Source: Microbacterium testaceum StLB037 (GTDB taxonomy: Bacteria > Actinomycetota > Actinomycetes > Actinomycetales > Microbacteriaceae). From it: a stretch of DNA of 64,000 nucleotides. Both the position numbers and the translations under genes were made by a program. Under the pieces are notes generated by a model. That model saw nothing but the letters and a program-made list of their open reading frames with translations. It ran no database searches and was not told the DNA's origin. Below are positions 40,326-49,800 of this stretch, in pieces; position 1 is the first letter of the stretch; each line of letters begins with the position of its first letter. The stretch spans positions 186,001-250,000 of the forward strand of contig NZ_FNJN01000001.1 of the NCBI RefSeq assembly GCF_900104345.1. The letters are read 5' to 3'.

Positions 40326-41009
40326 GTGACCGCACTTCTCGAACGCGACCGCCTGCCGGAGGCCATCCCGGTGGTCGCCGACACGCTCGACGTAGACTGG
40401 CGCGCGATGAACGACACCGCAGACGCCGGCCCGCAGGCGGAGCCCCGCGCACAGTTCGAAGAGCAGGCGCTGCCCTTCATGGATCAGCTGTACGCCGCAG
40501 CGATGCGCATGACGCGCAATCCGGCCGACGCCGCCGATCTCGTGCAGGAGACCTTCGTGAAGGCCTTCGGCTCGTGGGCGACGTTCACGCAGGGCACCAA
40601 TCTGAAGGCGTGGCTCTACCGCATCCTGACGAACACGTACATCAACACGTATCGCAAGAAGCAGCGCGAGCCCTACCAGAGCGCGATCGACGATCTCGAG
40701 GACTGGCAGCTCGGCGGAGCCGAATCGACCACCGCGAGCAGCGCCCGTTCGGCCGAGGCCGAAGCGATCGACCACATGCCGGCATCCGTCGTGAAGGACG
40801 CGTTGCAGTCGATCCCCGAAGATTTCCGGATGGCGGTGTACCTCGCCGACGTCGAGGGCTTCGCCTACCAGGAGATCGCCGACATCATGAAGACTCCGAT
40901 CGGTACGGTCATGAGCCGTCTGCACCGCGGCCGGCGGCTGCTGCGCGACCTGCTGTCGGACTACGCCAAGGAGCGCGGCATCCAGGCTGCGACGGGAGAG
41001 AAGAAATGA
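40326..41009 (+). CDS. sigR: ECF sigma factor SigR/SigH (thiol-oxidative stress), long form
   Basis: A 227-residue ECF sigma factor, with sigma-2 (about 50-110; [17 protein letters not shown]) and sigma-4 (about 160-210; [29 protein letters not shown]). Two starts look real. GTG 40326 (AAAGGGG upstream, behind a SigR-type promoter) gives 227 residues. ATG 40407, 8 nt after TAGACT (40393-40398), gives a leaderless 200-residue form. Long unstable isoforms of SigR/SigH with N-terminal extensions are known in Streptomyces and mycobacteria. The stop overlaps rsrA (ATGA). Confidence 0.92.
   Translation: MTALLERDRLPEAIPVVADTLDVDWRAMNDTADAGPQAEPRAQFEEQALPFMDQLYAAAMRMTRNPADAADLVQETFVKAFGSWATFTQGTNLKAWLYRILTNTYINTYRKKQREPYQSAIDDLEDWQLGGAESTTASSARSAEAEAIDHMPASVVKDALQSIPEDFRMAVYLADVEGFAYQEIADIMKTPIGTVMSRLHRGRRLLRDLLSDYAKERGIQAATGEKK
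40393..40409 (+). promoter_or_regulatory. Internal leaderless promoter for short SigR
   Basis: TAGACT at 40393-40398 is followed after 8 nt by ATG 40407. This lets housekeeping transcription make the short, presumably stable, SigR form without a leader. Confidence 0.6.
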
Positions 41010-41248
41010 GCGACTGCGGCTGCGACAAGGCGCGACGCGACCTTGAGGAGTACCTCCGCAACGAGGTCTGCAAGACCCAGCAAAAGGACATCCGGGAGCA
41101 CCTCGAGAACTGCCCCGGATGCCAGGACGAGGCCCTCGTGGCACGGACGCTGACCGAGGTGGTCGCGCGTGCGTGCAAAGAGACGGCGCCTGACGAACTC
41201 CGCGGCCAGGTGCTCTCGCGCCTGCGCGCCATCCAGGCCACTCACTGA
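41006..41248 (+). CDS. rsrA: Zinc-binding anti-sigma factor RsrA
   Basis: An 80-residue ZAS-type anti-sigma factor. The motif H32-x3-C36-x2-C39 (EHLENCPGC) is present, with further Cys at 4, 6 and 22. Under reducing conditions it holds SigR; disulfide formation releases it. The ATG overlaps the sigR stop, keeping the two in step. Family and role are firm from motif and position. Confidence 0.93.
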   Translation: MSDCGCDKARRDLEEYLRNEVCKTQQKDIREHLENCPGCQDEALVARTLTEVVARACKETAPDELRGQVLSRLRAIQATH

Positions 41249-41300
41249 CGTCGCGGGCGTTCGCTCGCCGCGTGTCGGAGGTGATCCCTAGGCTGGGGTC

Positions 41301-42605
41301 ATGGCATCCCTCGACACTCTGACGCTGCCCCTCGACCCGACCTCCGCCGCCGACCTCGCCGCCTCCGGGCTCGAATACGAGCGGGTGGATGCCGACGGCG
41401 AGGGGTTCCGTCCCTTCCAGCGGGCGGTCGCCCGGGGTTTCCTGGGCGGGGAGTCGACCGACGACGAGGCCGAGAACGCGCGCAAGACCCTGCGGACCCG
41501 CCGACTGACGGCGGTCTACGACCGTCGGGGCGTCGAGCCCGCGGTGCCGGTCGGCACGATCGACTCGTGGGCCTCCGAGCTGACGACCTCGCCGGGGCGC
41601 GTCGCCCCGCTGTGGTCCATCAGCGCCGTCACGGTGGCCGCGACGCACCGTCGCCGGGGGATCGCGCGCGCGATGATCGGCGGTGAACTGCGGACGGCGG
41701 CCGCGGCCGGCTTCGCCATCGCGGGCCTCACCGTCACCGAGGCGACGATCTACGGGCGCTGGGGTTTCTCGCCCGCCGCGTGGGCCTCCGACGTGCAGAT
41801 CGACACGGGCCGCGCCCGCTGGACGGGTCCGACGGCACCCGGGCGGCTCGACTTCGTGCCGCGCGAGGCAGTCGTGGATCGCGTGGCGGCCGTCCACGAG
41901 CGAGTGCGCATCCAGCGCCCCGGGTCGGTACCCGGGTGGGACGGGCGGTGGCGCGGGATCGCGGGTCTCGCGCCCGGCGACAAGTCGGGCGAGAAGGTCC
42001 GCGCGGTCGCCTATCGTGGCGCGGACGGCGACGAGACGGGCATCCTCGTCTACACGATCGACGAGCGCGACGACTTCTCGGCGCACGAGCTCGAAGTGCG
42101 CGCCCTGTTCGCCGTCGACGCCGAGGCGTCCGCGGCCCTCTGGCGATTCGCGATCGAGCACGACCTCGTCGGTCGGGTGAAAGCGTGGCTGCAGCCCGCC
42201 GTGCCGCCGGTGCAGTGGATGGTCGCCGACCGTCGCGCCGTGACGGCGACCCTCACCGACCACCACTGGCTGCGCATCCTCGATGTGCCCGGGGCCCTGG
42301 GCTCGCGGCGGTACGCGGGAGCACTCGACGTGGTGCTCCGCGTGGCCGACCCGCTCGGCTTCGCCGAGGGAACGTGGCGTCTGCGCGTCGGCGCGGACGG
42401 AGAAGCCGTCGTCACCCGGGCGGACGAAAGCGAGGCGTCGGAGGTCGAGCTGACGGTCGGCGCCCTGAGCTCGCTCCTGCTCGGCGGGGTGCGCTCGACG
42501 GAGCTCGCCCACGCGGGACTCGTGCGGGCAGGGGCCGACGTCCTCGTCTCCGTCGACCGGGCTTTCACCCCCGAGGCGACCCCGCTGCTCGACATCTGGT
42601 ACTGA
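41301..42605 (+). CDS. Eis-like GNAT acetyltransferase
   Basis: A 434-residue protein with the Eis architecture: GNAT domain at the N-terminus (acetyl-CoA loop VAATHRRRGIARAMIGGEL), a second GNAT-like half (about 160-300) and a sterol-carrier-like C-terminal domain ending LLDIWY. In mycobacteria Eis acetylates aminoglycosides and proteins; substrate here is not shown. ATG comes 6 nt after TAGGCT (41289-41294). Confidence 0.88.
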   Translation: MASLDTLTLPLDPTSAADLAASGLEYERVDADGEGFRPFQRAVARGFLGGESTDDEAENARKTLRTRRLTAVYDRRGVEPAVPVGTIDSWASELTTSPGRVAPLWSISAVTVAATHRRRGIARAMIGGELRTAAAAGFAIAGLTVTEATIYGRWGFSPAAWASDVQIDTGRARWTGPTAPGRLDFVPREAVVDRVAAVHERVRIQRPGSVPGWDGRWRGIAGLAPGDKSGEKVRAVAYRGADGDETGILVYTIDERDDFSAHELEVRALFAVDAEASAALWRFAIEHDLVGRVKAWLQPAVPPVQWMVADRRAVTATLTDHHWLRILDVPGALGSRRYAGALDVVLRVADPLGFAEGTWRLRVGADGEAVVTRADESEASEVELTVGALSSLLLGGVRSTELAHAGLVRAGADVLVSVDRAFTPEATPLLDIWY

Positions 42606-42641
42606 CGCCTTCTCATAGGAATTGGCAATACGCTTTCGCCG

Positions 42642-45152
42642 ATGTCCGAATCCGCCGCTCCTCCGGTCGCCGACCGACCGCCGTCGCGCCTGACGAGGGT
42701 GGGCGCGTCGCTGCGTCGCTACCTGTCGCACAACCCGGTGGCGATCGTCGTCGCGGTGATCGTCGTGGCGTCCGCCGCGGCGACCGGGTCGCTGTGGGGC
42801 GACGACGCGCTGGTCTGGGGAGCAGGGCCGTTGGCCACGTTCGCCAGCGGCCGCTGGTGGACCCTGCTGACAGCACTCGTCGTGCCGGATTCGACGATCG
42901 ACGCGTTCTCGTCGGTGCTACTCGCTCTGACCGCGCTCGCGTACGTCGAACGTCTGGTCGGATCGCGGCGCACGAGCCTGTTCCTCGCCGCCATCGGCCT
43001 CAGCGGATTGCTCGTGGGCATCGGCCTGCACGCCGCCGCCTGGACGATCACCGATCTCCGCCCCGTCGTCGCGGCCGAGGTCCCCGTGCTCGACCCGACC
43101 ACGGCGATCGCCGGGGCCGTCATGGCCGGATCGGCCTTCGCGCCGACGCTCTGGCGTCGTCGTCTGCGCCTGGTCGGCTTCGCCCTGTTGGCCCTCTTCG
43201 CTCTCTACGCGGGTGACGCCGACTCCTGGTACCGCCTGTCGGCGGCGGTCATCGGACTCTTTGTCGGGGCTCTGCTCGCGCGGGGCCGGGAGCGCCGGTC
43301 GTGGCACCGCAGTTCGACGCGCGAGACGCGGACCCTCCTCGCCCTGCTGGTCGCGGTCGTGGGCAGCGGCCCGATCGTCGCGCTCGTCAGCGGCGGAGGC
43401 CGCGGGCCGCTCTCGCTCGTGGTGGACGCCTACACGCAATACGACGACGAACTGCTCGCGCAGTGCGGCAGAGTCGCTTCGTCGGTCTGTGACGAGCAGA
43501 TCGGCCTCCTCATGACCCGGGGTGCGGGCCCCGCCCTCCTCGCGATCGTGCCGCTCGTGCTGCTCCTGGTCGCCGCGTGGGGGCTGCGGCAGGGGAGGCG
43601 CTCGGCCTGGATCGTCGCGGAGTTCGTGCTCGTGGCATCCGCCGTCCTGCCCGTCATCTCCCTGCTGGACGGGCGCCTGCGCATCGACCCGTGGGTCGAC
43701 GGCAGCGGCGCGGAGTACGTGCTGTGGGCGATCGCGACGATCGTGATCCCCCTCGCGCTGGCCGCCGCCCTGGTCGTCGCCCGCGCGCGCTTCGCGGTGC
43801 GCGCCACCCCGCGCGCGGCGCGGACCGTCGCCGTGGTGGTCACCCTCGCCTTCGTCGTGTGCGCGACGACGCTGTTCGTCGTCGAGGCGATCGGGCACCG
43901 CGCCTTCGACCGGGAGGTGTCCGTGCTCGATCTGTTCGGATTGACGCTGCGACGGTTCCTTCCCCCGTCCTTCACCCATCCGGGCGGGTCCATGGCATTC
44001 CCGCACAGCGGGCCCGCTCTGTTCGCGTACCAGTGGATCGGCGTGCTCTTCTGGGCCATCGTCGTCACCGCGATCCTGTGGCTCTATCGGCGCTCGCGGC
44101 GCCCCGCCGCGGTCGACGACACTCACTACCGCGATCTGCTGCGACGCGGGAGCGACACCCTCGGCTTCCTCGGCACCTGGGCCGGGAACAGCCACTGGTA
44201 CTCCGACGACCGGGAGTGCGCCGTCGCCTACCGGCTGAGCGGCGACGTGGCACTGGCGGTCGGCGACCCCCTCGCCCCCGAGGGGCGGCGCCCGGAGGCG
44301 CTGCGGGGCTTCACCGATTACTGCGTCGAGCACGGGTGGACCCCGGCGTTCTACAGCATCCACTCCGACACCCTCGACGATCTGGTCGACCTGGGGTGGA
44401 GACACGTCCCCGTCGGGGTCGAGACGGTCATGGACCTTCCGGGCCTGACCTTCGCCGGCAAGAGCTGGCAGAAAGTGCGTCAGCCCCTCACCCGGGCCGA
44501 ACGCGAGGGATACACGGCCGTGTGGTCGCGGTGGCACGAACTGAGCGTCGGTCAGGCCTCGCAGGTGATCGCCATCGACGAGGAGTGGGTCGCCGACCGT
44601 GCCCTGCCCGAGATGGGTTTCACGCTGGGCTCCCTCGACGAACTCCGCGACCGCGACGTGCGGCTGCTGCTGGCGGTCGGCCCCGACGATCGCATCGAGG
44701 CGGTCACCAGCTGGATGCCGTCGTGGACGGCGGGCGAGATCTCGGGCTGGACGCTCGACTTCATGCGGCGGCGCACGGACGGCCCCAACGGCATGATGGA
44801 GTTCCTCATCGCGAAGGCCGCCCTCGAGCTGCAGGAAGAGGGGGCCACGGTGTTGAGCCTGTCGGGGGCTCCTCTCGCCGACGACCCGGACGAAGCCGTC
44901 GACGGCGACCCGGCGCCTCTCCGGGCACTCCTGCGCTGGCTCGCCGAGGTCCTCGAGCCGGCGTACGGTTTCGCGTCGCTCTTCCGCTTCAAGGGCAAGT
45001 TCCGGCCCCGGTACCGCCCGCTCTCGCTCGCCTACCGTGATCCGCTGCAGCTTCCCGCCATCGGGGCCGCGGTCGGACGTGCCTATCTGCCCGACGCCTC
45101 ACGCCGCGAGATCGTCGCACTGGCCCGAACCGCCTGGGAGGGACGCCGGTGA
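42642..45152 (+). CDS. MprF-like aminoacyl-lipid transferase with rhomboid-like N-terminus
   Basis: An 836-residue membrane protein. The C-terminal 330 residues are the DUF2156/LPG-synthase fold (LGFLGTWAGNSHWYSDDRECAVAYRLSGDVALAVGDPL, then MPSWTAGEISGWTLDFMRRR and LFRFKGKFRPRYRP) that transfers an amino acid from tRNA to a membrane lipid. The N-terminal part (about 30-200) has the WWTLLTALVVP and VERLVGSRR pattern of a rhomboid fold but without the catalytic Ser/His pair. More helices follow (about 230-490). TACGCT (42629-42634) lies 7 nt before the ATG. Amino acid and lipid specificity unknown. Confidence 0.83.
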   Translation: MSESAAPPVADRPPSRLTRVGASLRRYLSHNPVAIVVAVIVVASAAATGSLWGDDALVWGAGPLATFASGRWWTLLTALVVPDSTIDAFSSVLLALTALAYVERLVGSRRTSLFLAAIGLSGLLVGIGLHAAAWTITDLRPVVAAEVPVLDPTTAIAGAVMAGSAFAPTLWRRRLRLVGFALLALFALYAGDADSWYRLSAAVIGLFVGALLARGRERRSWHRSSTRETRTLLALLVAVVGSGPIVALVSGGGRGPLSLVVDAYTQYDDELLAQCGRVASSVCDEQIGLLMTRGAGPALLAIVPLVLLLVAAWGLRQGRRSAWIVAEFVLVASAVLPVISLLDGRLRIDPWVDGSGAEYVLWAIATIVIPLALAAALVVARARFAVRATPRAARTVAVVVTLAFVVCATTLFVVEAIGHRAFDREVSVLDLFGLTLRRFLPPSFTHPGGSMAFPHSGPALFAYQWIGVLFWAIVVTAILWLYRRSRRPAAVDDTHYRDLLRRGSDTLGFLGTWAGNSHWYSDDRECAVAYRLSGDVALAVGDPLAPEGRRPEALRGFTDYCVEHGWTPAFYSIHSDTLDDLVDLGWRHVPVGVETVMDLPGLTFAGKSWQKVRQPLTRAEREGYTAVWSRWHELSVGQASQVIAIDEEWVADRALPEMGFTLGSLDELRDRDVRLLLAVGPDDRIEAVTSWMPSWTAGEISGWTLDFMRRRTDGPNGMMEFLIAKAALELQEEGATVLSLSGAPLADDPDEAVDGDPAPLRALLRWLAEVLEPAYGFASLFRFKGKFRPRYRPLSLAYRDPLQLPAIGAAVGRAYLPDASRREIVALARTAWEGRR

Positions 45153-46450
45153 ACAAGTTCATCCTGTCGTTCGAACTGATCGACAGCCCCATGCTGCTCA
45201 TCAGCGCCACCATCGCGGCCCTCGGCGTGATCGCCGTCGTGGTGTGGCGCCCGCGTCGGATCGTGAGCACGCTCGTGATCGGGATCGCTGCCGGCGTCGT
45301 GATGTTCGTGGTCGCGAAGATCCTCGAGGCGATGAACACCTTCCAGGGTCCGCTGCCCGGCGCGGCCATCTGGTGGGCATCGGGATCGATGCTCGCCGTC
45401 GCGATCGGCATCGTCGGGATCTTCCGCGCCCCGTGGCCGCGTCGCGTCCTCGGCGTCGTCGCCGTGATCGCCTCCCTGCTGGCGGGCATCCTCGGCGTGA
45501 ACACCTCGTACGGGGTGACCCACAACCTCGCCGCGATCCTCGGCGTCCAAGCCCTCGATCCGGCGTCTCTGCCGCAGCAGGACGCCGTCGCCGAAGACCC
45601 CGCCACGCTGTACCAGACGTGGGAGCCGCCGGCCGACATGCCGGCCAAGGGATCGGTCAGCGCTCTGACGGGGAGCACGAAGATCCCCACCGGGCAGTAC
45701 GCCGCGCGCGACGCGTCGCTCTACCTGCCCCCCGCGGCCCAGGTCGCCAAGCCTCCCGCTCTCCCTCTCCTGGTGTTCATGATGGGGCAGCCCGGTTCCC
45801 CCGACCCGACGGCGCTGGCCAAGGCGCTCGACGCCTTCGCCGCGAAGAACAAGGGACTCGCGCCCATCGCGATCGTCGTCGACCAGCTGACGGCACCGGA
45901 TCGCGATCCGACGTGCGTCGACTCCGCTAAATACGGCGCCGTCGCGACCTACATCAATCAGCTCGTGCCGCAGTGGGCCGAGAAGAACCTCAACATCACC
46001 ACCGACCACAAGTACTGGACCATCGGCGGGTTCTCCAACGGCGGCTCGTGCGCCGCGCTGTACGGGGCCAAGTACCCCGGCACGTGGGGGCAGATGCTCG
46101 ACGTGATGGGCAATGAGTTCCCCGGGTCGGAGCACGTCGATCAGACGGTCAAGGACGTGTACAACGGAGATGCCGGGGCCTTCCAGGCGAACAAGCCGTC
46201 GGTGGTCATGGCGGCCGCGTCGCCCGGGACGTTCAGCGGCCACACGGCGATCTTCACGTGGGGGAGCGAAGACAAGACCTACGGCCCGGGGCAACTCGCG
46301 AACTCAAAGGCGGCGGAGGCCGCGGGATTCACGGTGCAGACGCACATCGTCGAGGGAGCCGGGCACACCGGCGAGGCTCTCGACGGCAGTCTGGCCTGGG
46401 CGATCCCGGCCTTGGCGCCCGCGCTGGGGCTGGCTGCGCCGGCATCCTGA
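45149..46450 (+). CDS. Membrane-anchored alpha/beta hydrolase (esterase-like)
   Basis: A 433-residue protein. Four N-terminal helices (about 15-35, 42-62, 70-92 and 98-118) anchor an extracytoplasmic domain of the esterase D/PF00756 type, with nucleophile Ser in GGFSNGGSCA and a C-terminal His in GAGHTGEALDG. GTG at 45149 overlaps the MprF-like stop (GTGA). Such pairs suggest that one enzyme adds and the other removes an aminoacyl group from lipid, as reported for aminoacyl-PG hydrolases in some Gram-positives; here that is inference. Confidence 0.78.
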   Translation: MNKFILSFELIDSPMLLISATIAALGVIAVVVWRPRRIVSTLVIGIAAGVVMFVVAKILEAMNTFQGPLPGAAIWWASGSMLAVAIGIVGIFRAPWPRRVLGVVAVIASLLAGILGVNTSYGVTHNLAAILGVQALDPASLPQQDAVAEDPATLYQTWEPPADMPAKGSVSALTGSTKIPTGQYAARDASLYLPPAAQVAKPPALPLLVFMMGQPGSPDPTALAKALDAFAAKNKGLAPIAIVVDQLTAPDRDPTCVDSAKYGAVATYINQLVPQWAEKNLNITTDHKYWTIGGFSNGGSCAALYGAKYPGTWGQMLDVMGNEFPGSEHVDQTVKDVYNGDAGAFQANKPSVVMAAASPGTFSGHTAIFTWGSEDKTYGPGQLANSKAAEAAGFTVQTHIVEGAGHTGEALDGSLAWAIPALAPALGLAAPAS

Positions 46451-46807
46451 GGCCACCGCCGGAAGACCGCGTGAGCGGGCTTCGCCCGGAAATGGATCGC
46501 GGACCCGGCTTGGCGACGCGGTAGGCCCGATCCGCGGGCGCGGGGAGCGCGAGACGGCATCTCGCTGACAACGGCGCCGCAGGATGACGCCGCTTCGTCG
46601 GCGAGATGCAGTTTCGGCGATCATGGCCCCGCCAGGCGTCCGGCCGCGGCGCGCGTGTGCGCACCCTCGGCTGCGGGGACGGCGGCGGTGACAGCTCCCG
46701 GTGAGAGCGCGGCGCCCGGGGACACGCTGTAGCCCTCTGCCGCCGGTGCGGTGAAACGCCGAGGGGCCCGACCGACAGGATGTCGTTCGGGCCCCTCGGC
46801 GTGCGGG
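46451..46807. other. Intergenic region with inverted repeats
   Basis: No credible ORF. It holds GCATCTCGC (46557-46565) with GCGAGATGC (46601-46609) around a nested GGCG/CGCC stem, probably the terminator of the hydrolase gene, and a second long hairpin at 46757-46801. Confidence 0.6.
46757..46801. terminator. Long hairpin terminator at the 3' end of kgd
   Basis: A 15-bp perfect stem (46757-46771 with 46787-46801) contains an inner 5-bp stem (CGACA/TGTCG). It lies 7 bp past the kgd stop and can act on both strands. Confidence 0.85.
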
Positions 46808-49800
46808 TCAGCGCGCGAGCGCTTCTTTCATGATCGCGGCGTGCTCGTTGGCGTGCACCTTCGGCGAACCCGTCGCGGTCGAGGCCGCGGCGGCGCGCGA
46901 GATGCGGCGGATCGAGCGGCCACCGAGCTGATCGGCGACTTCGAGGGCGATGAACGGCCACGCCCCCTGGTTCTCGGGCTCGTCCTGCACCCACACCAGC
47001 TCGGCGTTGGGGTACTCGCCGAGGACACGGGTCAGCTCCTCGATGGGCGCCGGGTAGTACTGCTCCAGGCGCACGAGGGCGATCTCGGGGTTCGGGTTCT
47101 TGTCGAGCTCGGCGCGCAGATCCCAGTGGATCTTGCCCGCGTGCAGCAGGACACGCGTGACGGCGCCCTTGTCGACCCCGCGGTTATCGTCGAGCACGGG
47201 CTCGAAGCGACCCTCGAGGAAGTCCTCGACGGGGCTCGTCGCGCCGCGCAGACGCAGCATCGCCTTCGGGGTGAAGACCACGAGCGGGCGACGGGGACGC
47301 TGGTAGGCCTGACGACGCAGCAGGTGGAAGTACGACGCGGGGGTCGAGGGACGCGCGACGATCATGTTGTCCTGCGCGCACATCTGCAGGTAGCGCTCGA
47401 TGCGGGCCGACGAGTGGTCGGGTCCCTGGCCCTCGTAGCCGTGGGGGAGCAGCAGCACGACGCTCGACTGCTGCGCCCACTTCTGGTCGGCCGACGAGAT
47501 GAACTCGTCGATGACCGACTGGGCGCCGTTGGCGAAGTCTCCGAACTGCGCCTCCCACAGCACGAGCGCGTCGGAGCGCTCGACCGAGTAGCCGTACTCG
47601 AACGCCATGGCGGCGTACTCGCTCAGCAGGGAGTCGTAGACCCAGAAACGGCCCTGGTTCTCGCTCAGGTTCGCCAGCGGCAGCCATTCCTGACCGTTGT
47701 CGCGATCGTGGAGCACCGAGTGACGCTGCACGAAGGTGCCGCGACGCGAGTCCTGACCCGCGAGGCGCACCGGTGTGCCCTCCATCAGCACCGAGCCGAA
47801 GGCGAGGAGCTCGCCGAAAGCCCAGTCGATGTTGCCGTTGCGGCTCATGTCGTGGCGCTTCTCGAGCAACTGCTGGAGCTTGGTGTGCACCGTGAAGCCG
47901 TCGGGCTTGTTCACGAAGGCGTCGCCGATGTGCTGGACGACCTCGCGCGAGACACCCGTGGTCTCGGGAGCGCCCACCGCCGGCTCTTCGGCCGCGTCGA
48001 TGGTGACGACGGGGTTCGCACCGGTCTCGGCCTCGTGCGTGTCGGCGAAGGCGACCTCGAGGCGGTTCTGGAAGTCCTGCTTCGCCTGCTCGTACTCGTC
48101 TTCGGTGATGTCACCGCGGCCGACGAGCGACTCGGTGTACAGGCGGCGGACCGAACGCTTCGCCTCGATGAGGTTCGTCATCAGGGGCTGGGTCATCGAG
48201 GGGTCGTCGCCCTCGTTGTGACCGCGGCGGCGGTAGCAGACGAGGTCGATCACGATGTCGCGGTGGAATTCCTCGCGGTACATGAACGCGAGCTCCGCGG
48301 CGCGGACGACGGCCTCGGGGTCGTCGCCGTTCACGTGCAGGATCGGAGCCTGGATCGTCTTGGCGACGTCGGTGGCGTACACCGAGGTGCGGGCGTCGGT
48401 CGGCGTCGTGGTGAAGCCGACCTGGTTGTTGACGACCACGTGGATCGTGCCGCCGGTGCGGTAGCCGCGCAGCTGCGACATCTGCAGCGTCTCGACCACG
48501 ACGCCCTGACCCGCGAACGCGGCGTCGCCGTGCACGAGGATGGGCAGCCACGAGAACGTGCCGATGGGCTTGCGGTCCTGCTTGGCGCGGACGATGCCCT
48601 CGAGCACGCCGTCGACGGTCTCGAGGTGCGAGGGGTTGGCCGCCAGGTACACGGGGAGCTCGTCGCCCGCGTCACCGACGAAGGTGCCCTCGGTGCCGAG
48701 GTGGTACTTGACGTCTCCGGAGCCGCGCTTGCTGCCGATCGCGACGGCGCCCTCGAACTCGCGGAACACGTGCCCGTAGGTCTTGCCGGCGATGTTGGTG
48801 AGCACGTTCAGACGCCCGCGGTGGGCCATGCCGATGGCGGCCCCGTCGAGCCCGGCGGAAGCCGCACCCTGAAGGATCTGGTCGAGGAGGGGGATGAGGG
48901 ACTCGCCGCCCTCGAGGCTGAAGCGCTTCTGACCGACGTACTTGGTCTGCAGGAACGTCTCGAACGCCTCGGCCTGGTTCAGCTTCGACAGGATGCGCAG
49001 CTGCTCGTCGTGGCCGGGCTTGGTGTACTTGACCTCGAGGTTGCTCTGGAACCACTGGCGCTGGGCCGGGTCCTGGATGTGCATGTACTCGACACCCATG
49101 GTGCGGCAGTACGAGTCGCGCAGCACGCCGAGGATGTCGCGCAGCTTGGCGACGCGCTTGTTGCCGAGACCACCGGTCACGAACTCGCGGTCGAGATCCC
49201 AGAAGGTCAGCCCGTGCGATTCGATCTCGAGGTCGGGGTGCGTGCGCTGGACGTACTCGAGCGGGTCGATGTCGGCCATGAGGTGGCCGCGCACGCGGAA
49301 GGAGTTGATGAGCTCCTGCACACGGGCGCTCTTGTCGATGCGCTCGGAGATGTCGACGCTGATGTCGGCGGCCCAGTGGATGGGCGCGTAGGGGATGCGC
49401 AGGGCGGCGAAGATGTCGTCGTAGAAGCCGCGCTGCCCGATGAGAAGCTCGTGGACCTTCTTGAGGAACTCGCCCGAGCCGGCGCCCTGGATGACCCGGT
49501 GATCGTAGGTGCTGGTGAGCGTGATCGTCTTGCCGATCGCCAGCTCGTTGAGCGTCTTCTCGCTCGCGCCCATGAACTCGGCGGGGTAGTCGAGCGCACC
49601 GGCGCCGATGATCGCGCCCTGGCCGCGCATGAGGCGGGGGACCGAGTGGACCGTTCCGATGCCGCCGGGGTTGGTCAGCGAGACCGTGGTGCCCTGGAAG
49701 TCGGCGGGGGTCAGCTTGTTGGTGCGGGCGCGGCGCACGAGGTCTTCGTACGAGGCGAGGAACTCGCCGAACGTGAGGGTGTCGGCCCGCTTGATGCTCG

